From: Couchioplanes caeruleus
GTDB taxonomy: Bacteria > Actinomycetota > Actinomycetes > Mycobacteriales > Micromonosporaceae
Length of the DNA stretch: 64,000 nucleotides
Assembly: GCF_003751945.1 (NCBI RefSeq)
Contig: NZ_RJKL01000001.1
Coordinates: 8,078,501-8,142,500, forward strand
Reading direction: 5' to 3'
Shown: one piece after another, positions 54,108-62,232 of the stretch
How positions within the stretch are numbered: the first letter of the stretch is position 1
How the letters are laid out: each line of letters opens with the position of its first letter
The notes under the pieces: generated by a model
Databases searched by the model: none
Told to the model about the DNA's origin: nothing
The model's input: only the letters and a program-made list of their open reading frames with translations
Made by a program: the position numbers and the translations under genes

Positions 54108-55415
54108 CTACTCCCGGCCGCCGACGATTCCCCTGAGCAGCACGGCACCGAGCGCCACCAGCGCCAGCGCGGCCGGAGCGGTCATCGGCACCCCGGCCAC
54201 GTCCGCCGTCCGTCCCTCCAGCAGTCCGCCGAACCCGACCGCCGATACGCCGAGCACCCCCACCGTGCAGAGGACCGCGCCGGCCGCGGCCGCCGCCCGT
54301 GACGCTCCCGGCCGTACCGTCGCGGCCCGTACCGTGTCGAAGCGCCGGAAGGCCGCCACGAGGACGGCGGTGACGGCCGCGGCGGCGGCCAGCCACCACG
54401 GCCGGGTCAGCCACCAGGTGGTCGTGCCGGCCGCGGCGCCCACGCCGGACCGGAATGTTGCCAGCAGCAGGAACGCCGCGCTGAGATGCCACAGGAACGC
54501 GGTCATCGCCAGTCCGTTCGCCGCCACGACGGCGTGCCAGACCCGGGCCCGGGCGAGCAGGCGGGTCGCCGGCCCGCGCAGCAGCATCGCCAGGCCGGTG
54601 AGCCACAGGGCATGCGCGGCGAGCGCCAGCGTCGGCGGGGACATGTTGGACATCGCCTGGCCCGGAACACCCACCATCGACACCGGGTACGGCCCGGCCG
54701 TGGTCAGCACCAGCAACGCCACCAGGCCGCCCCCGGCGAGGAGCCCGCCCCACCGCTGCAGCGTGCCGTCGGCGTACAGGTAGCCGAGCTGGTGCACCGC
54801 GAGCCAGACGAAGAGCAGATTGAGGACGGCCGCTCCGCCGTACCCGTGGAACCGCAGCGTGTCCACGACGGCGGCCGCGACGAGGAGGGCGACCGGGACC
54901 CGGGCGCCGAACCGGCGGTGTAGCCGCAGCATCACCGGCGCCAGCGTGACCAGCGCGAGGTAGACGCCGAGGAACCACAACGGCTGCACCACGGTACGCA
55001 GCGCCACCCGCACGATGCCGTGGTCGTGCCCGGCCAGCGCCGCGCCCAGCGCCACCACCAGCCAGACGACCAGGAACACCGCCGCGGGGCGCAGCAGGCG
55101 AGCGATCCGGGACCGGACGAAGTCCGCGTAGCCGCCGCCACGGCGAGCGAGCGATGCGCACGCGGTCGCGTGGGCGAAGCCGCCGACGAGGAAGAACAGC
55201 GGCATGACCTGGAACAACCAGGTCAGCGGCTGCAGGACGGGGACGATCGCCAGGACGTTGGTGATCCGGTCGCCGCCCGGCTCGGGTACGGCCATGAGCC
55301 AGTGCCCGGCGATCACGACGCCGAGCGACACGACCCGGAGCAGGTCGACATAGCGGTCGCGGCCGGGCGGAGTGTGCACGGCGAGCCGGGCGGCAGACAA
55401 CGAGGCGGATGTCAT
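54108..55415 (-). CDS. Acyltransferase-3 family membrane protein
   Basis: A 435-residue multi-helix protein. The N-terminal RDRYVDLLRVVSLGVVIAGH has the conserved Arg and His of the acyltransferase-3 fold. MPLFFLVGGFAHATA, RIARLLRPAAVFLVVW and QPLWFLGVYLALVTLAP are typical of the family, and about ten helices follow. It would transfer acyl groups to an extracytoplasmic or lipid-linked substrate. It is the third gene of a probable reverse-strand run (DUF2252, PPOX, this gene, pirin), 49 nt after the PPOX gene. Confidence 0.88.
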   Translation of the reverse strand: MTSASLSAARLAVHTPPGRDRYVDLLRVVSLGVVIAGHWLMAVPEPGGDRITNVLAIVPVLQPLTWLFQVMPLFFLVGGFAHATACASLARRGGGYADFVRSRIARLLRPAAVFLVVWLVVALGAALAGHDHGIVRVALRTVVQPLWFLGVYLALVTLAPVMLRLHRRFGARVPVALLVAAAVVDTLRFHGYGGAAVLNLLFVWLAVHQLGYLYADGTLQRWGGLLAGGGLVALLVLTTAGPYPVSMVGVPGQAMSNMSPPTLALAAHALWLTGLAMLLRGPATRLLARARVWHAVVAANGLAMTAFLWHLSAAFLLLATFRSGVGAAAGTTTWWLTRPWWLAAAAAVTAVLVAAFRRFDTVRAATVRPGASRAAAAAGAVLCTVGVLGVSAVGFGGLLEGRTADVAGVPMTAPAALALVALGAVLLRGIVGGRE

Positions 55416-55464
55416 GACACCAGATGCTGCCGCGATCGCGATGGGGGTGGATGAGCCCGCGTGC

Positions 55465-55872
55465 TCAAACTCCGCGGAGCCGGGCCGACCCGAGCACCTT
55501 GGTGATCGTCACCTCGAGCACGACCCGTTCGGGGTTCGGCCGGGGCGCGCGGTACCGCTCGGCGTAGCGGCGGACGGCCTCGGCCACCGATTCCGGGTCG
55601 TCGCGGACGGTGGCGAGCCCCTCGACCGTGCACCACCGCGCGCCGTCGACCTGGCAGACCGCCACCCGCCGTGCCCCGGCGGCGACGTGCCGCACCTTGG
55701 CCGAGGTCCGCGACGCGGTGACCCGCAGCAGCCCGGCCTCGATGTCGAGCGTCGCGCCGACGGGCACGACGTGCGGCGTGCCGTCGGCGCGCAGCGTGGT
55801 CAGCGTGCAGAGATGCCGTTCCCGCCAGAACTCCCGCAGGCCGGGAGAGTCGAGGTGCACCGGCCCGCTCAT
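55465..55872 (-). CDS. PPOX-class (pyridoxamine-phosphate-oxidase-fold) oxidoreductase
   Basis: A 135-residue split-barrel protein: FWRERHLCTLTTLRADGTPH, then VPVGATLDIEAGLLRVTASR, KVRHVAAGARRVAVCQVDG and WCTVEGLATVRDDPESVAEAV. The pattern fits the actinobacterial F420-dependent members of the family (F420-dependent biliverdin reductase-like and related), which bind F420 or FMN or haem-derived ligands. The cofactor cannot be fixed by eye. The start ATG overlaps the stop of the DUF2252 gene (ATGA). Confidence 0.85.
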   Translation of the reverse strand: MSGPVHLDSPGLREFWRERHLCTLTTLRADGTPHVVPVGATLDIEAGLLRVTASRTSAKVRHVAAGARRVAVCQVDGARWCTVEGLATVRDDPESVAEAVRRYAERYRAPRPNPERVVLEVTITKVLGSARLRGV

Positions 55873-57299
55873 GCCTTCTCCGCCGGCAGCGCCCCGGTGC
55901 GGACGGCGTCGACCAGCCGGGCGTGGTCGCTCTCCACCTGGTCCGCGTACGCCCGGGCGAACCGGCACAGCATCTCGTCGAGCTTGTCGCTGCCCCCGAT
56001 GTAGCCGGCGATCATCGACGCGCCGCTGGTGCGGGCGTGGCTCTTGGCGAGCAGGTAGCCGCAGATCCCGGCGTAGTCCTCCAGCGCGGAGGCGTCGATG
56101 TCCTCGACGATGACCGCGCCCTTCATGTCGCGGAACTGGCGCACGTAATACTGCACCTGCCCGACGGTGGTCCAGCCCAGCAACGGATCGCTGACCGTCT
56201 GCAGTGCCTGCTGGTATTCCACCACCCGCTGCCCCTGGTGCCGGTGCCAGGCCAGCACCCCGTGCTGGTGTGGCGCCACCACGGATCGCCGAGCCTGCTT
56301 GAGCTGCAGGAAGACCACGTCGTCGGGGCTGCTTCCCTCGCACAGCGCCACGTACGCCCGCAGCCCCACCGAGCCGACCCCGACGACCTTGTGCGCGATG
56401 TCGACGATCCGGTAGCCGGCCAGGATCCGGGCCCAGTGCGGCGGCAGCGTGAGCAGGTAGCCGTCGAGGGCCGCGGCCAGGTGGTCGAGGTCGGCGTCGC
56501 TCGGCCGCGTGATCAGCGGCGGCTCCTGGATGAGCCGGACGGTGCCGTCGCGCTGCTCGGTGAAGCGGGGCAGCGCCCGGTCGCTGGTGCGCCGTCGGGC
56601 CCGGCGGGCGGCCCGTTCGATCTCCTCCCGGAAGCTCGCCTTGCTGGCGGCCTTGCGCAGGTAGTCGACGTCGACGGTGGCGAACGAGCGGGCCAGCAGC
56701 GGCTGGGCGGCGAGGTGGGCGATCTGCTCGCGGTATTCCTGGACGCAGTGCCGTACGGCCTCGCCGCAGGCGCCCTCACGGAAGCCGTTCTGCCGCCCGG
56801 CGACCCACACGCTGGTCACGAGCCGCCGCAGGTCCCACTCGAACGCGCCGGGGTGTGCCTCGTCGAAGTCGTTGAGGTCGAAGACCAGCGCCCGTTCCGG
56901 GGAGGCGTAGAACCCGAAGTTGCCCAGGTGGGCGTCGCCGCAGATGACCGGCGTGATGCCGGTGGACGGCAGGGCGGCGAAGTCGTCGGCCATGATGTTC
57001 GCCGAGCCGCGCAGGAACGCGTACGGCGAGGCCATCATCCGAGCGACGCGCACGGGGATCAGCCAGTCGAGCCGGCCCTCGTGCGCGGCGACGAGCTGGT
57101 CGACGGGGTCGGCCCGGTGCGGCGGGGGTGTCCAGTGCGCGAGGTCCGAGCGGGGGGAACGCTCGCGCAGGGAGCGGCCGAGCTCGTAGCGCTCGGCGCG
57201 GGGACGGCCGGGCCGGCGCAGGGAGGTGAAGCCGTCGTCCTGGCCGGAGTCGAAGACGACGTGGCCGTTCGGCGGCGGGAAGGCCGGGCTCGCGTCCAT
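55869..57299 (-). CDS. DUF2252 family protein (kinase-like fold)
   Basis: A 476-residue protein of the DUF2252 family. The core carries ICGDAHLGNFGFYASPERAL then VFDLNDFDEAHPGAFEWDL, with the GDxHxxN and DFD motifs that resemble the catalytic loop and metal-binding Asp of aminoglycoside-phosphotransferase/choline-kinase folds. RMMASPYAFLRGSA and KVVGVGSVGLRAYVAL, followed by KQARRSV, are further family blocks. Its role is unknown; a phosphotransferase activity is an inference. The N-terminal 55 residues are an Arg/Pro-rich extension. It is divergent from araB. Confidence 0.9.
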   Translation of the reverse strand: MDASPAFPPPNGHVVFDSGQDDGFTSLRRPGRPRAERYELGRSLRERSPRSDLAHWTPPPHRADPVDQLVAAHEGRLDWLIPVRVARMMASPYAFLRGSANIMADDFAALPSTGITPVICGDAHLGNFGFYASPERALVFDLNDFDEAHPGAFEWDLRRLVTSVWVAGRQNGFREGACGEAVRHCVQEYREQIAHLAAQPLLARSFATVDVDYLRKAASKASFREEIERAARRARRRTSDRALPRFTEQRDGTVRLIQEPPLITRPSDADLDHLAAALDGYLLTLPPHWARILAGYRIVDIAHKVVGVGSVGLRAYVALCEGSSPDDVVFLQLKQARRSVVAPHQHGVLAWHRHQGQRVVEYQQALQTVSDPLLGWTTVGQVQYYVRQFRDMKGAVIVEDIDASALEDYAGICGYLLAKSHARTSGASMIAGYIGGSDKLDEMLCRFARAYADQVESDHARLVDAVRTGALPAEKA

Positions 57300-57369
57300 C
57301 ACCGCCGAGCGTACGCACTGCCGGCGGACCCGGATGCACAGGTGTCGGGCCCTGGGTGGCAACCACCAC

Positions 57370-57383
57370 TGTGATCGCTCACA
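57370..57383. promoter_or_regulatory. LacI-family operator 1 upstream of araB
   Basis: TGTGATCGCTCACA, within the longer inverted repeat ACTGTGATCGCTCACAGT (57368-57385), has 7-bp perfect arms around a central CG. It fits the LacI-family pattern TGTNANCGNTNACA at all ten fixed positions. Confidence 0.65.
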
Positions 57384-57402
57384 GTTCGTCTGCCTCCGCA
57401 CG

Positions 57403-57431
57403 TTGACATCGAAAATGTTAACGATCACGCT
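57403..57431 (+). promoter_or_regulatory. araB promoter
   Basis: TTGACA at 57403-57408 and CACGCT at 57426-57431 are separated by 17 nt, a sigma-70-like promoter 33 nt before the araB start codon. The second operator covers its spacer and -10 box. Confidence 0.6.
57416..57429. promoter_or_regulatory. LacI-family operator 2 within the araB promoter
   Basis: TGTTAACGATCACG fits TGTNANCGNTNACA at nine of ten positions. Its centre is 46 bp from that of operator 1. A repressor here would block polymerase. Confidence 0.6.
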
Positions 57432-57464
57432 GAATCGACACCGTATACCCCCGCGGAGGTACCC

Positions 57465-59072
57465 ATGTCCTGCGTGATCGGCATCGACTTCGGCACCCTC
57501 TCGGGCCGGGCCGTCGTGGTCCGGGTCGCCGACGGTGCCGAGCTCGGCACCGCCGTCCACGACTACCCGCACGGTGTGCTCACCAGCGCCCTGCCGGGCG
57601 GCACCCGGCTCGGACCCGGCTGGGCCCTGCAGGTGCCCGCCGACTACATCGGGGTGCTGCGGCATGCCGTGCCCGCCGCGGTGGCCGCCGCCGGCATCGA
57701 GCCGGCCGAGGTCGTCGGCGTCGGCACCGACTTCACCGCCTGCACGATGGTGCCCACGACCGCGGACGGCACGCCGCTGTGCGAGCTTCCCGCCTTCGCC
57801 GACCGGCCGCATGCGTACGTGAAGCTGTGGAAGCACCACGCCGCCCAGCCGCAGGCCGACCGGATCAACCGGCTCGCCGCGTCGCGGGACGAGCCGTGGC
57901 TCGATCGCTACGGCGGACTGATCTCCTCCGAGTGGGAGTTCGCCAAGGGCCTGCAACTGCTCGAGGAGGATCCCGAGGTCTACGCGGCCATGGACCGCTG
58001 GGTCGAGGCGGCCGACTGGATCGTTTGGCGGCTGACCGGCCGCTATGTCCGCAACGCCTGCACGGCCGGGTACAAGGGCATCCGCCAGGACGGGCGCTAC
58101 CCGTCGCCGGAGTTCCTCGCCGAGCTGCACCCGGGCTTCGCCGGCTTCGTCGCCGACAAGCTGGACCAGCCGATCGGGCAGCTCGGCGAGGCCGCCGGCA
58201 CGCTCGGCGCCCCGGCCGCCGGATGGACCGGGCTGCCGGAGGGCATCGCCGTCGCGGTGGGCAACGTGGACGCGCACGTCACCTCGGCCGCCGCCCGGGC
58301 GCTGGAGCCCGGGCAGCTCGTGGCCATCATGGGCACCTCGACCTGTCACGTGGTGAACGGCGACGAGGCCGTCGCGGTGCCCGGCATGTGCGGCGTGGTC
58401 GAGGGCGGCATCGTGGCCGGGCTGTGGGGTTACGAGGCCGGGCAGAGCGGGGCGGGCGACATCCTCGCCCACTACGTCCCGCCGACGTCCACGCACGAGC
58501 GGCTGACCGAGCTGGCCGCGGCCCAGCGCCCCGGCGAGCACGGCCTGCTGGTGCTGGACTGGCACAGCGGCAACCGGTCGGTGCTGGTCGACCATGAGCT
58601 GTCCGGCCTGGTGCTCGGCGAGACGCTGGCGACCCGGCCGGAGGACGTCTACCGGGCCGTCGTCGAGGCCACCGCCTTCGGCACCAGGACGATCGTCGAG
58701 ACCTTCGAGCGCGCCGGGGTGCCGGTCCACGAGTTCGTGGCCGCCGGCGGCCTGACGAAGAACGCCCTGATCATGCAGATCTACGCGGACGTGCTCCGGC
58801 GGCCGCTGTCGGTGATCGGCTCGGCGCAGGGTCCGGCGCTGGGCTCGGCGATCCACGCGGCAGCCGCCGCCGGGGCGTACCCGGACGTGCGGGCGGCGGC
58901 CGCGGCGATGGGCCGCAAGAGCGAGGCGGTGTGGCGTCCTGACCCACGGGCGAGCGCCGTCTACGACGAGCTGTTCGCGGAGTACACCCGGCTGCACGAC
59001 TACTTCGGCCGCGGCGGCAACACCGTGATGCGGAGGCTGCGCGCGATCCGGCGCCGGGCGGTGCGGCAATGA
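57465..59072 (+). CDS. araB: L-ribulokinase
   Basis: A 535-residue FGGY-family kinase that phosphorylates L-ribulose in arabinose catabolism. The N-terminal ATPase segment is IGIDFGTLSGRAVVVRVADG, a clear ribulokinase signature (GTLSGRA rather than GTQS of xylulokinase). LPAFADRPHAYVKLWKHHAAQ and the C-terminal block VEATAFGTRTIVETFERAGV, then EFVAAGGLTKN, are typical. GGAGG lies 7 nt before ATG 57465. The stop overlaps an ATG that begins a truncated araD. No araA, araD or transporter is intact here, so the gene may be cut off from its pathway. Confidence 0.94.
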   Translation: MSCVIGIDFGTLSGRAVVVRVADGAELGTAVHDYPHGVLTSALPGGTRLGPGWALQVPADYIGVLRHAVPAAVAAAGIEPAEVVGVGTDFTACTMVPTTADGTPLCELPAFADRPHAYVKLWKHHAAQPQADRINRLAASRDEPWLDRYGGLISSEWEFAKGLQLLEEDPEVYAAMDRWVEAADWIVWRLTGRYVRNACTAGYKGIRQDGRYPSPEFLAELHPGFAGFVADKLDQPIGQLGEAAGTLGAPAAGWTGLPEGIAVAVGNVDAHVTSAAARALEPGQLVAIMGTSTCHVVNGDEAVAVPGMCGVVEGGIVAGLWGYEAGQSGAGDILAHYVPPTSTHERLTELAAAQRPGEHGLLVLDWHSGNRSVLVDHELSGLVLGETLATRPEDVYRAVVEATAFGTRTIVETFERAGVPVHEFVAAGGLTKNALIMQIYADVLRRPLSVIGSAQGPALGSAIHAAAAAGAYPDVRAAAAAMGRKSEAVWRPDPRASAVYDELFAEYTRLHDYFGRGGNTVMRRLRAIRRRAVRQ

Positions 59073-59167
59073 TCGTCACGAGCGCGCTCGCGGCGCTCCG
59101 CAGGCAGGTCGCGGAGCTGCACGCCGAGCTCCCGCGCAACGAACTGGTGGTGTGGACGGCCGGCGGC
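59069..59167 (+). pseudogene. araD: araD 5' fragment (L-ribulose-5-phosphate 4-epimerase)
   Basis: The ATG overlaps the araB stop (ATGA), and the first ~33 codons read MIVTSALAALRRQVAELHAE then LPRNELVVWTAG. This is the N-terminus of class II AraD, where WTAG normally continues as NVS. After codon 32-33 the similarity stops abruptly and a permease sequence in another frame takes over. About 200 residues, including all catalytic ligands, are missing. Confidence 0.8.
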
Positions 59168-59315
59168 CGGGATCGTCTTCGCGGGCCGGCTCAACCAGGC
59201 GAACCCTACCGCCGGCAACGCCTTCGAGCTGGACGCGATCGCGGCGGCCTTCCTCGGCGGCGCGGCCGTGCAGGGCGGCGTCGGCAAGGTGGTCGGCTCG
59301 ATCACCGGGCGGTAG
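59163..59315 (+). pseudogene. Internal fragment of a sugar ABC permease gene (MmsB/XylH type)
   Basis: In a different frame from the araD fragment, the sequence reads AAGIVFAGRLNQANPTAGNA then FELDAIAAAFLGGAAVQGGV and GKVVGSITGR before a TAG. This is the conserved region of MmsB/XylH/AraH-type monosaccharide permeases, normally followed by another helix. Both sides are missing. The fragment ends within the last codons of the convergent DUF1501 gene. Confidence 0.8.
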
Positions 59316-60567
59316 CGAGGCCGAACGACGCCGGGACCACGCCCGGGAAGACGTCCGCCAGCGAGCCGAAGCCGCAGCGCTTCTGCAGGATCTCGCCGAT
59401 CACCGCGCGGTAGTCGGTGGTCGCCGCGAGGTCTCCGTCGACCAGGGCGCCCGGTGCCAGGCCCGGCCAGGCGGAGTAGACCGTGCCGCCGCGCACGCCT
59501 CCGCCCATGAGCAGCATCGCGTTGCCGTGGCCGTGGTCGACGCCCTTGGAGGCGTTTTCGGCGACCCGGCGGCCGAACTCGCTGACGGTCACCACCGTCA
59601 CGTGCGCCATGCCGGACGGGCCGAGGTCCGCCGCGAACGCGGCGAGCGCCGCCGCGGTCTGCGCCAGGTTGTCGTACATCCGCTGGCCCTTGACCGCGGT
59701 GCCGAGGCCCTCGTGCATGTCCCAGTCGCCGGAGTCGACCGCCGCCGCGACCAGGCCCGACCTGGACTTGATCAGGCGGGCGACATCGCGCAGTGCGGTG
59801 CCGAGCGGCGTCTTCGGGTACACGGCCCCGTTCGCCGGGGTGTACGCCGCACGCGGCGCGACCGTGGCCGTCAGCGCGGCGTCGGCGGCCAGGGCCGGAC
59901 CGGAGAGCGGGCCGGGCGCGGAGCCGTACATCGCGCGCAGGGCGGCCGCCATCGGGCGGGTGGCGCTCTCGCCGGCCAGCGTGAAGCCGTCGACGGTCGC
60001 CATGGAGACGTCCGTGGCCGCGCCGGCGAAGAGCCGGGCCGGCATCGCGGTGCCCAGCGACACCCCGGCGAGCGGGCCGGTCGCGCCGGTCACCCCGAGC
60101 ATCCGGTCCAGCCAGCCGCTGCGCAGCGACGTACCCGCGGCGGCGCGCTCCATCTCCTCCATCGCCGCGAAGTGCGAGCGGGTGGGGTTCGGCTGGCCGA
60201 CCGCGTGCACCGCCGCCAGGCTGCCGTTCTTCCACATGGGCAGCAGCGGGGCCAGGGCCGGGTGCAGGCCGAACATCGCGTTGCCCCCGATGACCTGGCT
60301 CTTCGGCACGGCGATCGAGGGACGCGCCCGGTAGTAGTCGGCGTCGCCGATCGGCGCGATCGCCGAGAGACCGTCGAAGCCGCCGCGCAGCGAGAGCACG
60401 ACCAGGGTGTCGCCGGTGTAGGCGCCCGCGGCGAAGGCCAGGCGCGTGGACAGGCCCTCGCCCACCAGCCCGGCCAGCGCACCGGCGGCACCGGCCGCGA
60501 GGCCGCGGGCCAGCACTCCCCGGCGGGTCAGGGTCTTGCTCTCGTCGCAGCAGGCGGTCGCGGTCAT
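59302..60567 (-). CDS. DUF1501 Tat-exported protein
   Basis: A 421-residue protein with a twin-arginine-like signal (TRRGVLARGLAAGAAG) and DUF1501 blocks: GDTLVVLSLRGGFDGLSAI, SHFAAMEEMERAA, GDWDMHEGLGTAV, VVTVSEFGRRVAENASKGVDHGHG and MLLMGGGVRGGTVY. The last are metal-binding features of the alkaline-phosphatase superfamily to which DUF1501 belongs. Substrate unknown. ATG 60567 is chosen with AGGTGA upstream; GTG 60576 would overlap the DUF1800 stop. It is the partner of the preceding DUF1800 gene. Confidence 0.92.
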   Translation of the reverse strand: MTATACCDESKTLTRRGVLARGLAAGAAGALAGLVGEGLSTRLAFAAGAYTGDTLVVLSLRGGFDGLSAIAPIGDADYYRARPSIAVPKSQVIGGNAMFGLHPALAPLLPMWKNGSLAAVHAVGQPNPTRSHFAAMEEMERAAAGTSLRSGWLDRMLGVTGATGPLAGVSLGTAMPARLFAGAATDVSMATVDGFTLAGESATRPMAAALRAMYGSAPGPLSGPALAADAALTATVAPRAAYTPANGAVYPKTPLGTALRDVARLIKSRSGLVAAAVDSGDWDMHEGLGTAVKGQRMYDNLAQTAAALAAFAADLGPSGMAHVTVVTVSEFGRRVAENASKGVDHGHGNAMLLMGGGVRGGTVYSAWPGLAPGALVDGDLAATTDYRAVIGEILQKRCGFGSLADVFPGVVPASFGLATAR

Positions 60568-60572
60568 CAAGG

Positions 60573-62117
60573 TCACCTCAGTTGGAAGGACGGCGAGTCG
60601 AGGACGAGGGCGATCAGGTACGGCAGACTTCCGGCCACCGCCTTGTCCGTGCTGGTCAGAGGACTGGTCGGCACCTTGCCCGCGACACTGAGCACGGCGG
60701 CGGTGTGGGCGGCGGGAAGTTCGGTGCCGACCAGCCGCACGGCGAGCGCGTCGACCAGGCCGCCGTACGTCGGGGGCAGGACGGGCACCAGCGCCTTCAG
60801 CATGTTCGTGGGGCGGGTGAGCTGCTTGGGGTACCAGCCGGCGGCGAGGTTCAGGTGGCTGTTGCAGCGCATGAGGAACGCCGAGGGTGACGCCCACGCG
60901 GAAGCCACGTCCGGGAAGCCGTTCGGCGGGGCCCAGCGGAACGGGGCGTTGCCGGCGTTGACGAGGCTGTTGTAGAGCGCGTCCAGTCCGGCGACGCCCG
61001 AGGTCTCCGGGCCCAGGCCCAGCGCGCGGACCGTCGCGGCGAGGTCCTCGAACGGCGTGCGGACCTTGCGGCCCACCGACGCGGCGAACTCGGCGGAGGT
61101 GAACAGCGCCCTCAGCACCGGGGCGATCGCCGTACCGTGGTCGAGGTAGACCCGGGCGAGCCGGGTGACCAGCGACGCCGGGGCCTCGTCGGCGACGAAG
61201 CGCAGGCACAGCTTGGTGGCGATCCGCTCGGCGGTCGCCGGGTGGTGGGCCAGGTGGTCGAGGAAGGCGAGCGCGGCCGCCTCGCCGCCCTCGGCGGTGG
61301 CGTTCGCGTGCTGGAAGCCGAGGATCGACACCGCGCCGGTGGCGTGCTTCGCCGCGCTGTAGGCGTACTCACCGTTCGCGTCGATGCTCAGGCCGGTGAG
61401 CAGCCGCGCCGCGGCCTTGACGTCCGCCTCGCTGTAGATCATGCCGACGGTGTGCAGCTCCATCAGCTCGCGGGCGTAGTTCTCGTTCGGCTGCTTCCTG
61501 GTCGAGCTGCGGTTGTCCAGGTACGTCAGCATCGACGGGTGCCGGGCCGACGCCTTGAGCATGTCGGCGAAGCGCCCGAAGGTGAACGCGCGGATCACCG
61601 ACGCGTCGTAGTCGGCGCGGCTGTCCCAGACACCGCTGGAGGGCGCGGCGACGTGCAGGTGGTTCGCCCAGAACATGGCGGTGGTCTCGAAGAGCTGCCG
61701 GTTGCTCCAGATCGCCCGGGCCACCGCGGCGCGGCCGAGCTGGCCGAACGCCTCGTACGAGTGCTTCGGCAGCTTCGCGCGCACGGTCGCGATGCTCGCG
61801 CCGGCCAGCGGCAGGCGGGTGAGCAGCGCGTCCAGCTCGCCGTCGGCGATCCTCGCGGGGTCGAGCTGGCGGTCGAGCCAGCCGGCGACGCCCAGTCGGG
61901 TGGCCTCGGCCAGGGCGGCCGGGGTGGGTCCGAACGTCGCGCGGCGCAGCAGATGCGCGATCGGGTCGGCGGAGACGAGGTCGGTCGCGGCGGCCGGCGC
62001 GGCGGCGGCGGGCACGGCCAGCGCCGCGTCGAGGGCCAAGGCCCCGGCGGCGGCCACGGCCACGGCCGCGGCACCGCCCAGGACGGCACGGCGGGTCGGC
62101 TGAGGCGTCGTCTGCAT
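60573..62117 (-). CDS. DUF1800 Tat-exported protein
   Basis: A 514-residue helical protein with a Tat-like signal (PTRRAVLGGAAAVAVAAAGA). Family blocks are AHLLRRATFGPTPAALAEA, MFWANHLHV, SMLTYLDNRSSTRKQPNENY then ARELMELHTVG, and GFQHANATAEGGEAAALAFLD. DUF1800 and DUF1501 genes are found as conserved adjacent pairs in many bacteria, and the two exported proteins probably act together; their function is unknown. It precedes the DUF1501 gene by only 5 nt. Confidence 0.93.
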   Translation of the reverse strand: MQTTPQPTRRAVLGGAAAVAVAAAGALALDAALAVPAAAAPAAATDLVSADPIAHLLRRATFGPTPAALAEATRLGVAGWLDRQLDPARIADGELDALLTRLPLAGASIATVRAKLPKHSYEAFGQLGRAAVARAIWSNRQLFETTAMFWANHLHVAAPSSGVWDSRADYDASVIRAFTFGRFADMLKASARHPSMLTYLDNRSSTRKQPNENYARELMELHTVGMIYSEADVKAAARLLTGLSIDANGEYAYSAAKHATGAVSILGFQHANATAEGGEAAALAFLDHLAHHPATAERIATKLCLRFVADEAPASLVTRLARVYLDHGTAIAPVLRALFTSAEFAASVGRKVRTPFEDLAATVRALGLGPETSGVAGLDALYNSLVNAGNAPFRWAPPNGFPDVASAWASPSAFLMRCNSHLNLAAGWYPKQLTRPTNMLKALVPVLPPTYGGLVDALAVRLVGTELPAAHTAAVLSVAGKVPTSPLTSTDKAVAGSLPYLIALVLDSPSFQLR

Positions 62118-62219
62118 ACCGGGCAGTTCGACGGGTGCGGCGCTCGCCGTCGCCGCGGCAACCGGATGCTCACCTCGCGCAATCCGCGTGCACCCGTCGC
62201 TGGAGCGCTCTCCGGGACG

Positions 62220-62225
62220 TACGCT
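62220..62225 (+). promoter_or_regulatory. -10 box of a probable leaderless ROK-gene transcript
   Basis: TACGCT lies 7 nt before GTG 62233; this favours 62233 over the in-frame GTG 62188. Confidence 0.45.
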
Positions 62226-62232
62226 CGGATCC

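Noticed and set aside
57368..57385. CRP/cAMP-receptor site (TGTGA...TCACA)
   Set aside because: The spacer is 4 nt, not 6. The central CG and the second matching site fit a LacI-family operator better.
59069..59413. A 114-residue hypothetical gene after araB
   Set aside because: The first 33 codons are araD and the rest is an out-of-frame reading of a permease fragment and the antisense of DUF1501, so it is a scar rather than a gene.
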